NCBI RefSeq assembly: GCF_000300005.1
Contig: NC_018691.1
Location: 3,162,001-3,226,000 of the forward strand
Direction of reading: 5' to 3'
DNA: 64,000 nt
From: Alloalcanivorax dieselolei B5
Lineage (GTDB): Bacteria; Pseudomonadota; Gammaproteobacteria; Pseudomonadales; Alcanivoracaceae
The stretch's first letter is position 1, and each line of letters begins with the position of its first letter. Positions 25,808-33,953 of the stretch are shown here, in pieces. The notes below the pieces were generated by a model, which was not told the DNA's origin, did no database searches, and saw only the letters and a program-made list of their open reading frames with translations. The position numbers and the translations under genes were made by a program.

Positions 25808-26509
25808 TTAAGCCGCCAGTTCCAACTCAACATCGGTGGTTTCGGCAACACCCAGAACTTCGGTCATTGAAGAACTCACTCCGGCTGCATCCAGTGCTGC
25901 CCAAAGTGCGGAGGCGTCGCCATCCTTGAGGCCGTTAACGATATTGTGGGTATCGTTGAGCTCGGTGGTGCGGTCGATCACATCCCCGTTGGCGTCCAGA
26001 CCACCGTTCAGGCCGATGGAGTCCAGGCCATCGATGGTCACCAGCTCTTCCTCAAAGTAGTACAGGCCGTTGCTGTCCTGTTCCAGACCCAGACCAAAGG
26101 TGATGGAACCGATCTCCCCATAGAGGGTATGGGTGGGACTGGCGAAGAAGGTGTAGTTGAGGTAGGAGCCGTCCGCCGCTTCGACGATAAAGCCCAGATC
26201 CAGGCCGCCATATTCGCCGGAGGAAGCATATTGGGTGCCTGAGAAAGTTCCAAAGGCATCCCAGATACCCAGATCCACTACCGGGTTCGGATCTTCATCA
26301 CCAGCAAAGGCACCGGGGTTATCGCTGTGATCGGCGATTTGGAACAGGCGATTGAAAGCAGGCAAGAAGCCATCTTCCTCGCTGAACACGGTCGTCCCGG
26401 TATTATCACTGAACAGGTCATCCGCGCCATTCCAGCCGGCAATACTGTCAGGGCCATAGTTACCGCTGTAATCACCAAACGTCGCTGAGTAAGTTACGGT
26501 TACGCTCAT
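25808..26509 (-). CDS. hasA: HasA-type heme-binding hemophore
   Basis: About 233 residues without a signal peptide. The start VTVTYSATFGDYSG and the core YLNYTFFASPTHTLYGEIGS match HasA: Tyr119 and His127 stand where the heme-ligand Tyr and its partner His occur. His61 (ADHSDN) may be the second heme ligand. The chain ends VELELAA, like the uncleaved type I signal of HasA. It is about 30-45 residues longer than known HasA proteins because of an insert around residues 30-58. ATG at 26509 has ACAGGAG upstream. Secreted by the adjacent ABC/HlyD/TolC system to scavenge heme for the receptor. Confidence 0.9.
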   Translation of the reverse strand: MSVTVTYSATFGDYSGNYGPDSIAGWNGADDLFSDNTGTTVFSEEDGFLPAFNRLFQIADHSDNPGAFAGDEDPNPVVDLGIWDAFGTFSGTQYASSGEYGGLDLGFIVEAADGSYLNYTFFASPTHTLYGEIGSITFGLGLEQDSNGLYYFEEELVTIDGLDSIGLNGGLDANGDVIDRTTELNDTHNIVNGLKDGDASALWAALDAAGVSSSMTEVLGVAETTDVELELAA

Positions 26510-26654
26510 TTCAGATACTCCTGTAGCTCTATATTTGATGTACCCCGTTATGGGGTGAGTACCCGGCACTTATGCGCCGGGGCGTCCGAGGCTGGCGCGA
26601 GGCGGCTGGCTTTCGGTTGCCTTTTGAGCGGCGGGCCAGCCCGTCGCTCGCCAT

Positions 26655-28388
26655 TCAGAGATTCACGGCACGACGACGCCGGGCCGCCAGGAACCCAAGC
26701 GCGGAGAGCCACAGCAAAGACAAGGTGCCACCGCCACCACCGCCGGAAGAACCACCGCCGTTGCCGCCGTTATCCACCGGTTCGACGGTAACGGTGACGC
26801 TGGCTTCCACCCGTTCGTCGCCGCCGTCCGTGCACCCCAGGATGTAGGTGAATTCGCCGTCCAGGGGGGGCGTGAGGGATTCGCTGCCTTCGCTGGCTTT
26901 GTTACCGCCCCAGTCGCCATCGCCCGCGCAGTTGTCGGCATTGCTCACCGACCAGGTCAGGGTCGTGCTTTCACCCAGGGTAATGGTTTGTGGATCGGCG
27001 CTGAGTTGAATATCGGCGGTCACCGGTAGCTCGATATCAACGGCAAAAAGGGTGCCATAGCCATCGGCGTCGTTGGTGTTCAAGGCATCGCCGGAATTAC
27101 CGCCGCGCTTAGTAGCGCCGTACAGGGTCTGCATCTGTTCCACTACCGGCCCAGCGGTAAGCCCGACCGGGAAGGCGCCGTCGATTTCCACATCGAATCG
27201 GTGCAGGATCTCGTATTCGTCGTCGCTGTGATTATCGGCTTGTCCGATCATCACCCGGAACAGGACGCCGGCGCCGCTGGGCTCATCTTCCGCCGTCACC
27301 GTGCGCCGGGCGGTGCCGTAAACATGGCCGTCGGCGGCCAGGACCAAAGGCCCCCAGGGCGTGATACCGTCGTCTTGCTCTTCAGCAAAGGTATGCACCA
27401 GCGCGAAGCTGCCTGGCGTGCCGGGTTTAAATCGCCACAGAGCTGTGGTTGTGGTGCCGTACAGCCAGTCGCCGACTTGCACCAGAGCTTGTTGCCCTGA
27501 ATCACTTCCCTTGATTTCCCCTTCCGCCTCTTTGGCGAAGGTATGCAGGATCGTTACCGGCGTGGTGCCATCGGTGGCTACGTCGGACAGGTCGATACTG
27601 AACAGGGTGCCCGCGCTTTCGTCTCCATCGGGGAGCCCTTCCGGATCGCCCGCGCCAGCGGACTGATCGCGTACATTGATACCGTAAAGGGTGCGATTGG
27701 CCTCATCCACCAGCAGGGCCGCCGGATACTGTCCCTTTTTATAAACGGTGCTGTTACCGGAGCCTTCCGCGTAGTTCTCGAATTCCACCAAACGCACCAA
27801 GGTGCCGTCGGCCGCGAGCCGGAACAACCCGTTACCGTTTCTCCCTCCTCCACCGCCGAAATACACGTTGTCGTCGGTGTCCACGGAGAATAGGCCACGC
27901 GGTTCGAACGATGAGCCAAAACCGTCGCTGTCGTCGCCCGGGTCAGCTGGTGTGGCCACGGCGTTCACCGGCACCTCTGCGAAGGTCCAACGAAACACCG
28001 TGGGCTCGGCAGGAAACTGCGGAAAAGAAAATGGATTGGTTCCGAAAATCACATCACCGGTACTATCTTCCACCAATCCCGTATAGAGCCCGCTGGCTCC
28101 CCCTTCGGCCAAGAGGCTGGAGGAGAACTGGGGCACCCCCGCCGCGAAGTCCAGGGCATAGTAGTGCCCGACTGAGTCCGTACTGGCAGGCACTACCCCA
28201 ACCAATGTGCGCGATTCCCTGGCATTCAAATAGATTGGCGGAGAGTGAGGCTGCTGCCCCCCCTCATTGGAAAACACATGCAATACGCGCGGCGCCATAT
28301 CGGCCATCACCGAAGAGGTCATAAACAGTAAGGTCGTACCGAGGCTACTGAGCCAGGGGCGTGCGCCTTGAGAAACGATTCGCGTCAT
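26655..28388 (-). CDS. Secreted propeller-like protein with Ig-like domain and GlyGly-CTERM-type tail
   Basis: About 577 residues. It shows a signal peptide, repeats such as TLYGINVRDQ, WLYGTTTTALWRF, HVYGTARR and TLYGATKRGGNSG with GTLFxxD, an Ig-like segment ADIQLSADPQTITLGESTTL with a Cys pair, and a tail GGGGGGTLSLLWLSALGFLA ending in Arg residues, a classic GlyGly-CTERM signal. It is a paralogue of the gene at 23797-25734. AAGGAAGGAG precedes the ATG. It lies 16 bases from hasR and 145 bases from hasA, so it is probably co-expressed with the receptor. Function unknown. Confidence 0.87.
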   Translation of the reverse strand: MTRIVSQGARPWLSSLGTTLLFMTSSVMADMAPRVLHVFSNEGGQQPHSPPIYLNARESRTLVGVVPASTDSVGHYYALDFAAGVPQFSSSLLAEGGASGLYTGLVEDSTGDVIFGTNPFSFPQFPAEPTVFRWTFAEVPVNAVATPADPGDDSDGFGSSFEPRGLFSVDTDDNVYFGGGGGRNGNGLFRLAADGTLVRLVEFENYAEGSGNSTVYKKGQYPAALLVDEANRTLYGINVRDQSAGAGDPEGLPDGDESAGTLFSIDLSDVATDGTTPVTILHTFAKEAEGEIKGSDSGQQALVQVGDWLYGTTTTALWRFKPGTPGSFALVHTFAEEQDDGITPWGPLVLAADGHVYGTARRTVTAEDEPSGAGVLFRVMIGQADNHSDDEYEILHRFDVEIDGAFPVGLTAGPVVEQMQTLYGATKRGGNSGDALNTNDADGYGTLFAVDIELPVTADIQLSADPQTITLGESTTLTWSVSNADNCAGDGDWGGNKASEGSESLTPPLDGEFTYILGCTDGGDERVEASVTVTVEPVDNGGNGGGSSGGGGGGTLSLLWLSALGFLAARRRRAVNL

Positions 28389-28404
28389 CGAAACACTCCT
28401 TCCT

Positions 28405-30900
28405 TCAAAATTTCAGTGAGACCGTGCCGGTGACGGTGCGGCCCGGCGCGATCCAGTAAGAGAGGCCGTTGAGTTCGGCGTAGTTGCGGTCGCGCAGGTT
28501 GTCCACCGCGAGCCGCAGGGTGAGGCGATCATTGGGCTGGTAGCTGGCCCAGGCGTCGTAGACGGTCCAGTCCACCACGTCTTCGTAGGCGCTGCCGCCG
28601 CGGCCATCGTTGTCTTCGTAGCGGGCCCGGGCACCGAGAGTGAGTTTGCGATCGAGCAGCCGCAGACCGGCGCTCAAGGTGCCTTTCTTCACCGGCGGCA
28701 ACAGATAGAACATGCCGCCGCCATTGGCGTCGCCGATCGTGGTTGGCAGACAATCAGTAAAGCAGCCGAGCGGGTAAGGGTCATAACCGCCCCGGCCCAG
28801 GTCGTGCAGGGTCCGCGTCCAGCTGGCTTCGAGGAAATAGCCGCCGGCGTCGTATTCGGCCTGCCATTCCAAGCCGTAGAAACGCACCTCGTCCCGCAGA
28901 TTGACGAACGCCAGGGATTGGGAAGTGCTGGCTCCAGGGGCAGGCCCAATGACCCGCCCTTGGGTGATGTAGTCCTTGACGCGGGTGTCGAACCAGGCGG
29001 TCTTCATGCGCAGGCGATCACCGTTCTTGAACAAGGATTGCCAGTTGAGATTGGCCCCCACTTCCCAGGTACGAGAACGTTCCGGTTCCAGACCGGGATT
29101 GGGAAAGAACGGAAAGGTATTGCCGATGTGGGCGCCCCACATGATCGACTCGGTGATGGCCGGCGGCCGCACGCCCTGGCCGTAGCTGGCGAACAGTTGC
29201 AGCGGGTTGGCCACCTGCCAGGCGGCTTTCAAAGTCGGCGAGACGAAGCCATCGTGGCGGGCCACGTCGAACTTGCTGTACAAAAGGGTGTAAGGTGGAC
29301 GCACGCCGTCTTCATTTTTATGCCGGCCGACAAACATCTCGCCGTCGCCTTCGAGGCGGAACCAGTCGTAACGCACACCGCCGGTCAGTTCCCAGCCGTC
29401 GTAATGGGCCAGGCGCGCCGTAGTGAAGGCGCTGATCACGGAACGCTCCCCTTCCGGCGTCGGGCCGGAAAACCAATCGGCGCCACGCTCATCGCCGCTG
29501 TTATCCGGCCGGGTCCAGTCGTGGTAGAACTCGCCACCATAGGTTAAGTCCAGAGAGCCGCGCCAATCGCCGACGGGCACCTCCATGCGGTTCACCAGGG
29601 TGCCGCCGACGGTGTTGGTTTCGTAGCGCAGATCAAACTCGCCGTAGTCGTCGTCCGGATCGTCCGGGCGATACTCGTCGTTGCGGGTGCGAGTGTAATA
29701 GAGGCTGGCGTCCAGGTCCCACCAGCGGCTACCGGGGTAGAAGGCGTAGTTGATCAGGAAGGTGTCGGAGTGGATCTGGTTTTCATCGGTGGCGTCACTG
29801 CCGGGCGCAGTATTGCTGCCTTCATCGAAATCCGCTCGCAGGCCGATGTAGCTGAATTTAACGGACTGGTTGTCGGCGAAACGCCAGGTGCTTTTCAGCA
29901 ACGCGGACCACTGCTCCTGACCAGTGAACTGGCTGGTGCCGTGCCAGTAGCCGCCGCTGTTGCCGCCCCGTTCGCCTTTCTTGAACGCGCCCACGTTCTT
30001 GCGGCTCACCGCCGCCATCAGATCCACGTTGTCACTGGCGCGTACGGCGCCGGCGACACTGCCGGAAAAGTGGTAGGCATTGTCACCGGTGGTGGCGTTG
30101 ACGCGCCCGCCCGCCTTTTGCTCCGGCTCGAGCAGATCGTCCACGTCCAGGGTGCGGAAGTTGACCATGCCGCCGATCACCGCCGCGCCGCCGGCGCCGG
30201 AGCTGGGGCCTTTGCTGATATCCACGCCAGCCAGCAATTCCGGATCCACGTACACCTGGCCGTTGCTGCCGTGGCCACTTTGCTGGTAGTTCTGCCGGGT
30301 GCCGTCGATCATCACATTGACGCGGCCGAAATCCTGCAGACCGCGAATATTCACCGACACCCCCGGATCCTGGCGACTTTGCGAGGTATGCACGCCGGGC
30401 ACCGCCGCCAACACATCGGAGGTATTGCGCGGCGGCATCCGGTCGATCTGGTCCCGGGAGATGATCGTCATGGACCCCGGCGTGCGATAGGCCCGCCCGC
30501 GCGGGTCCAGCTCACCGGTGACGGTCACCCGTGGCAAAGAGTTGGCGCCATCGCCGCCCTCCCCACCTTCTCGGCGCAATACATATTGGCCCCGCGCTTC
30601 CGGCTCGGCGCTGAGCCCGGTCCCAAGCAGCAACGCGGCGAAGCCATCCGGCACGGCATAGTGTCCGCGCAGTCCGCGAGTGTGTTTGCCCTCGGTGAGG
30701 CCAGGATCGAAGTACATCACCACTCCGGCTTCCAGCGCGAAGCGATTCAACGCCGGTGCCAGGGCGCCGGCGGGTATCTGGTAGTGTCTTTGCGTCACGG
30801 AGGACGCCTCGGCTTGCGCCCGGGTCTGGCCGGGGCCGCCAAGCAGAAAGACCGCCGCCAGGAGGCCCATGGCGAAGCGGGGTCGGAGACAGCGCTGCAT
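28405..30900 (-). CDS. hasR: TonB-dependent heme/hemophore receptor with STN signalling domain (HasR type)
   Basis: About 831 residues. After a signal peptide, an STN (secretin/TonB N-terminal) domain (YQIPAGALAPALNRFALEAG) is followed by the plug (DVLAAVPGVHTSQS, VNIRGLQDFGRVNVMIDGTR) and a 22-strand barrel ending TVSLKF. In the barrel, GQGVRPP and NPGLEPERS are the FRAP and NPNL boxes of heme receptors, with a His (WGAHIGN) between them where heme receptors carry a heme ligand. The STN domain matches the sigma/anti-sigma pair upstream. ATG at 30900 is chosen over an in-frame TTG. Confidence 0.93.
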   Translation of the reverse strand: MQRCLRPRFAMGLLAAVFLLGGPGQTRAQAEASSVTQRHYQIPAGALAPALNRFALEAGVVMYFDPGLTEGKHTRGLRGHYAVPDGFAALLLGTGLSAEPEARGQYVLRREGGEGGDGANSLPRVTVTGELDPRGRAYRTPGSMTIISRDQIDRMPPRNTSDVLAAVPGVHTSQSRQDPGVSVNIRGLQDFGRVNVMIDGTRQNYQQSGHGSNGQVYVDPELLAGVDISKGPSSGAGGAAVIGGMVNFRTLDVDDLLEPEQKAGGRVNATTGDNAYHFSGSVAGAVRASDNVDLMAAVSRKNVGAFKKGERGGNSGGYWHGTSQFTGQEQWSALLKSTWRFADNQSVKFSYIGLRADFDEGSNTAPGSDATDENQIHSDTFLINYAFYPGSRWWDLDASLYYTRTRNDEYRPDDPDDDYGEFDLRYETNTVGGTLVNRMEVPVGDWRGSLDLTYGGEFYHDWTRPDNSGDERGADWFSGPTPEGERSVISAFTTARLAHYDGWELTGGVRYDWFRLEGDGEMFVGRHKNEDGVRPPYTLLYSKFDVARHDGFVSPTLKAAWQVANPLQLFASYGQGVRPPAITESIMWGAHIGNTFPFFPNPGLEPERSRTWEVGANLNWQSLFKNGDRLRMKTAWFDTRVKDYITQGRVIGPAPGASTSQSLAFVNLRDEVRFYGLEWQAEYDAGGYFLEASWTRTLHDLGRGGYDPYPLGCFTDCLPTTIGDANGGGMFYLLPPVKKGTLSAGLRLLDRKLTLGARARYEDNDGRGGSAYEDVVDWTVYDAWASYQPNDRLTLRLAVDNLRDRNYAELNGLSYWIAPGRTVTGTVSLKF

Positions 30901-31044
30901 TAATATCAATTCCCATTCTCATCCTTGTTCATCTGTGATGACGGGCGAGATCGGGAAAGGGACAGTGATGGGGAAAGAAATTCTGGTCGGACGTCAGACC
31001 TTTTTGCAGGGGCGGTCCGCGGACCGCCATTCACACGCTATGTG

Positions 31045-32016
31045 TCAGCGACGGCCGATCACGGTCAGCCAGCGGGTGTAGTTGGTCACTTGAATCGGCA
31101 GATAATCCGCCAGCAGCGCCAGAGCCTGGTCGGTATCGTCGAGCGGGAAAACGCCGGACACACGCAGCCCCGCCAGTTCCAGATCGTCGAATCGCAACAA
31201 TCCGGGCCGATAACGCGCCAGTTCCTCCAGCACCGCCGTCAAGGGTTGGTCGTCGGCCACCAGACGCCGGTCCAGCCAGGCGGTGGCCAGGCGCACATCG
31301 ACGCCGCGCGGTGATTTGATGATCGTTCCGTCGGTGGCGGTGCGCTGACCCGCATGAGCATCAACACAGGCGTGGCGGGCCGGCGGTGGCGGTGTGGCGG
31401 CACACACCTGCACGCTGGATTCGGTCACCACCACCGCCATGCGCCGGTCACGCAAACTGACGGCGTAACGGGTTCCCAGGGCACGGGCCGACCCCAGGCC
31501 GGTGGCCACCACGAAGGGTCTGTCGGGGTCTGGCGCCACCGTGGCGTAAACGTCGCCATCGCGCAAAATCACCCGACGCTCGTCGCCGTCGTAATCCACA
31601 TCAACGGCGGCGCCGCTGTTCAGTACCAGTGAACTGCCGTCCGGCAAGGTCACCTGACGCTGTTCGCCAACGGCGGCGCGATAATCGGAAGTCAGATTCA
31701 AGGACGCTAGCGGCCACCAGGCCAGGCCCACTCCAAGCAGTCCGGCCAGCGCCAGCAAACTGGTGCGGCGGTTGCGGCGCACCGGCCCCAGTACTTTACC
31801 CAGCACCGGGCCGGCTTCCGGGCGATGCCGCCCGGACACCGGTTCGAGACGATGCCACAGGGATTCGGCGCGCACATAGGCACGCTCGTGACGGGCATCG
31901 GCCCGACGCCAGCGGCGGCAGGCTTCCCGTTCTTCCTCGGTGACGGCCCCGGAGTGCAGAGTGGCGATCCACTCCGCCGCCTCGCGCAAAAAAGGCCCTT
32001 CGTCTCCCTCGGTCAT
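31045..32016 (-). CDS. hasS: FecR family anti-sigma/sigma regulator
   Basis: About 323 residues. A cytoplasmic N-terminal part with EAAEWIATLHSG and ACRRWRRADARHERAY (typical DUF4880 start of FecR proteins), one membrane span (LLALAGLLGVGLAWWPLA), and the periplasmic FecR domain with VGEQRQVTLPDGSSLVLNSG. It would receive the signal from the STN domain of the receptor and control the ECF sigma factor encoded 3 bases upstream. A C-terminal STN-like part (RRLVADDQPLTAVLEELARY) is also visible. Confidence 0.93.
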   Translation of the reverse strand: MTEGDEGPFLREAAEWIATLHSGAVTEEEREACRRWRRADARHERAYVRAESLWHRLEPVSGRHRPEAGPVLGKVLGPVRRNRRTSLLALAGLLGVGLAWWPLASLNLTSDYRAAVGEQRQVTLPDGSSLVLNSGAAVDVDYDGDERRVILRDGDVYATVAPDPDRPFVVATGLGSARALGTRYAVSLRDRRMAVVVTESSVQVCAATPPPPARHACVDAHAGQRTATDGTIIKSPRGVDVRLATAWLDRRLVADDQPLTAVLEELARYRPGLLRFDDLELAGLRVSGVFPLDDTDQALALLADYLPIQVTNYTRWLTVIGRR

Positions 32017-32019
32017 GCT

Positions 32020-32541
32020 TCAATCGGTCTCGTTCAGAGCCAGGCAGTGCAATAACGCCTGCGCCACGTATTTCTTCACCATGCTCACCGATACGCCGAG
32101 CCGTTCGCCGATCTCGGCATGGGACAGTCCGTCCAGACGGCTCATTATAAAGGCCTGACGTGGCTTCGCCGGCAAATCCTCCAACCAGCCCGCCACTTCC
32201 GTGAGCAGTTCCACCACTGCCACCAGTTCCTCGGACGATGGCGCCGAGGCGCAGTCCCCGTACAGCGCCATCCAGGTTTCCAGGTACGCCTGCTCCACCT
32301 TTTTGCGCCGGGCATCGTCGATGATCAGACGACCGGCGATGGTGGTGAGAAAGGCGCGTGGCTCACGCACGCCCTGCAAATCCGAGGAGCTGGTCAGCAC
32401 TCTCACGAAGGTGTCATGGGCCATGTCCGCCGCGCGCTGTGAACAGCCCAGCTTCTTTCTCAACCAACCCAGCAGCCAGCCGTGGTGATCGCTGTACAGC
32501 ACCGCCACCAGATCACGTTTCAGGTAGCTCGTCGCCCCCAT
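32020..32541 (-). CDS. hasI: ECF sigma-70 factor of the FecI/HasI type
   Basis: About 173 residues. Region 2 reads AADMAHDTFVRVLTSSDLQG-like, followed by EPRAFLTTIAGRLIIDDARR, and region 4 carries the helix-turn-helix FIMSRLDGLSHAEIGERLGV then SVSMVKKYVAQALLHC. A GGGGAGGGG lies before the ATG at 32541. A perfect Fur-like box stands about 60 bases upstream. Together with the FecR gene it should switch on hasR and the downstream genes when the receptor is occupied. Confidence 0.94.
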   Translation of the reverse strand: MGATSYLKRDLVAVLYSDHHGWLLGWLRKKLGCSQRAADMAHDTFVRVLTSSSDLQGVREPRAFLTTIAGRLIIDDARRKKVEQAYLETWMALYGDCASAPSSEELVAVVELLTEVAGWLEDLPAKPRQAFIMSRLDGLSHAEIGERLGVSVSMVKKYVAQALLHCLALNETD

Positions 32542-32599
32542 CCGTTCGCCCCTCCCCTGCGGGATTCCGTCGTTGGTACGCTATAGCCAATTCAGAACA

Positions 32600-32614
32600 T
32601 GAGAATAATTCTCA
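32600..32614. promoter_or_regulatory. Fur box
   Basis: TGAGAATAATTCTCA is a perfect 7-1-7 inverted repeat matching the Fur core TGATAATNATTATCA at 13 of 15 positions. It lies just upstream of the ECF sigma gene, so iron should repress the whole signalling cascade. A weaker look-alike, GAGAATGGGAATT, lies directly before the receptor ATG (minus strand, near 30906-30920). Confidence 0.8.
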
Positions 32615-32795
32615 ATTGCTATAAAGGTCAAGTCGCGATCCTTCAGTGCCCCAAAGCAAGGCAATGGCGATTTTCCAAGCGACGGCTTTGCTCTCCTTCC
32701 CGGGGCGGCGGAATCCCTGATGAAACCAGGCCCGGCGCCAGGCGGCCCGAGTCTGGCAATGCAGTGGCACGGTTTCTGCTTGGTGACAGTTTACA

Positions 32796-32843
32796 CCGGG
32801 ACGACCCGGCCGGCCCTTGCCGGAACCATGCTGGACGGCCAGC
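32796..32843 (+). ncRNA. Guanidine-II (mini-ykkC) riboswitch
   Basis: Two small hairpins with the class-defining ACGR loops: CCGGG-ACGA-CCCGG at 32796-32809 and GCTGG-ACGG-CCAGC at 32830-32843. Each loop is closed as GG-ACGR-CC, and the 20-base linker is inside the usual range. A third possible hairpin (CCGGC...GCCGG) lies in the linker. The ribosome site AAGGAGG of the oxygenase gene follows 22 bases later. Guanidine-II RNAs bind guanidinium and turn on downstream genes, typically by freeing the ribosome site. Not tested by covariance search. Confidence 0.85.
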
Positions 32844-32879
32844 CGCTTTTTCTGCCCTTGAAGAAAAGGAGGCGTCGTC

Positions 32880-33953
32880 ATGTATTCATCCCGCCACTAT
32901 TCATCCCGCCACACCGCGTTTCAATCCATCCCGGTGGTCGATATCACCGGCCTGCGCGCCGATCACCCGGCGACACGCCAGGCCACCGCCGCCAACCTTG
33001 GCCAGGCGGCCCGGGAGGCCGGTTTTTTCTACCTCTCGGGTCACGGTATTCCCACACCGCTGATCGAACGTTTACAGGCCCGGACCCGCGACTACTTCGC
33101 CCAACCGCTGGCGGAAAAGATGCGCGATTACATCGGCCAGTCGCACAACCACAGCGGCTATGTGCCGGAGGGCGAGGAGCAATTCTACGGCGGTAAAGTG
33201 GATAAAAAGGAGGCCTATGACGTGGGCTTCGACCTTACCCGCGAGCCGACCAAATGGCCCATGGTCGGCGCCAATCAATGGCCCTCCTTGCCCGGCTTCA
33301 AAGAGGATGTGAAGGCCTACTACGATGCGGCCCTGGCGCTGGGGCAACACCTGTTTCGCGGTTTTGCCCTGGCACTGGGCCTGCCGGAAACCACGTTCAC
33401 CGATCAGATCACCACGCCGCCCAGCCAGTTGCGGCTGATCCACTACCCGTTCGATCCGGATACGCCGGCGGACCGTCCCGGCATAGGCGCCCACACCGAC
33501 TATGAGTGTTTCACGTTACTGCTGCCCACCGCGCCGGGGCTGGAAGTGATGAACGGCGCCGGCGAGTGGATCGACGTGCCGGTGAAACCCGGCTGCTTCG
33601 TGGTCAATATCGGCGACATGATGGAAGTGCTCAGCAACGGCGCTTTCGTCGCCACCTCCCATCGGGTGCGCAAGGTGGCGGAGGAGCGCTACTCTTTTCC
33701 GTTGTTCTGCAGTTGCGACTACGACACCGTGATCGCCCCGGTTTTGCCGCCGGCGGAGGGGGTCACCAACGACCGCTATCAACCGGTTGTCTGTGGCGAG
33801 CACCTGTATGCGCAAACCATTCAGACCTTCCGCTATCTGCGTGATCAATGGCAGGCAGGCACCCTCGCCTTGCCGGATGCGGCCCGGGCGCTGGCGTCGT
33901 TCGGGCGGCTGGCGGACAATGACGAAGCGGAGCGGCCCCATGCATCTGAATGA
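32880..33953 (+). CDS. Isopenicillin N synthase-like Fe(II)/2-oxoglutarate oxygenase
   Basis: About 357 residues. The DIOX_N part begins with IPVVDITGL and EAGFFYLSGHGIP; the catalytic core has the iron ligands His205 and Asp207 in GAHTDYE and His261 in TSHRV, and the co-substrate pair Arg270-x-Ser272 in ERYSFPLF. An AAAGGAGG precedes the ATG. It follows directly after the guanidine-II hairpins, so guanidine probably induces it. A guanidino compound or its relative is the likely substrate, oxidised at a C-H bond. Overlaps the next gene by 14 bases. Confidence 0.93.
   Translation: MYSSRHYSSRHTAFQSIPVVDITGLRADHPATRQATAANLGQAAREAGFFYLSGHGIPTPLIERLQARTRDYFAQPLAEKMRDYIGQSHNHSGYVPEGEEQFYGGKVDKKEAYDVGFDLTREPTKWPMVGANQWPSLPGFKEDVKAYYDAALALGQHLFRGFALALGLPETTFTDQITTPPSQLRLIHYPFDPDTPADRPGIGAHTDYECFTLLLPTAPGLEVMNGAGEWIDVPVKPGCFVVNIGDMMEVLSNGAFVATSHRVRKVAEERYSFPLFCSCDYDTVIAPVLPPAEGVTNDRYQPVVCGEHLYAQTIQTFRYLRDQWQAGTLALPDAARALASFGRLADNDEAERPHASE

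Noticed and set aside
29770-30903. 377-codon plus-strand ORF opposite the heme receptor
   Set aside because: Antisense shadow of a well-supported TonB receptor; no signal peptide, motif or ribosome site.
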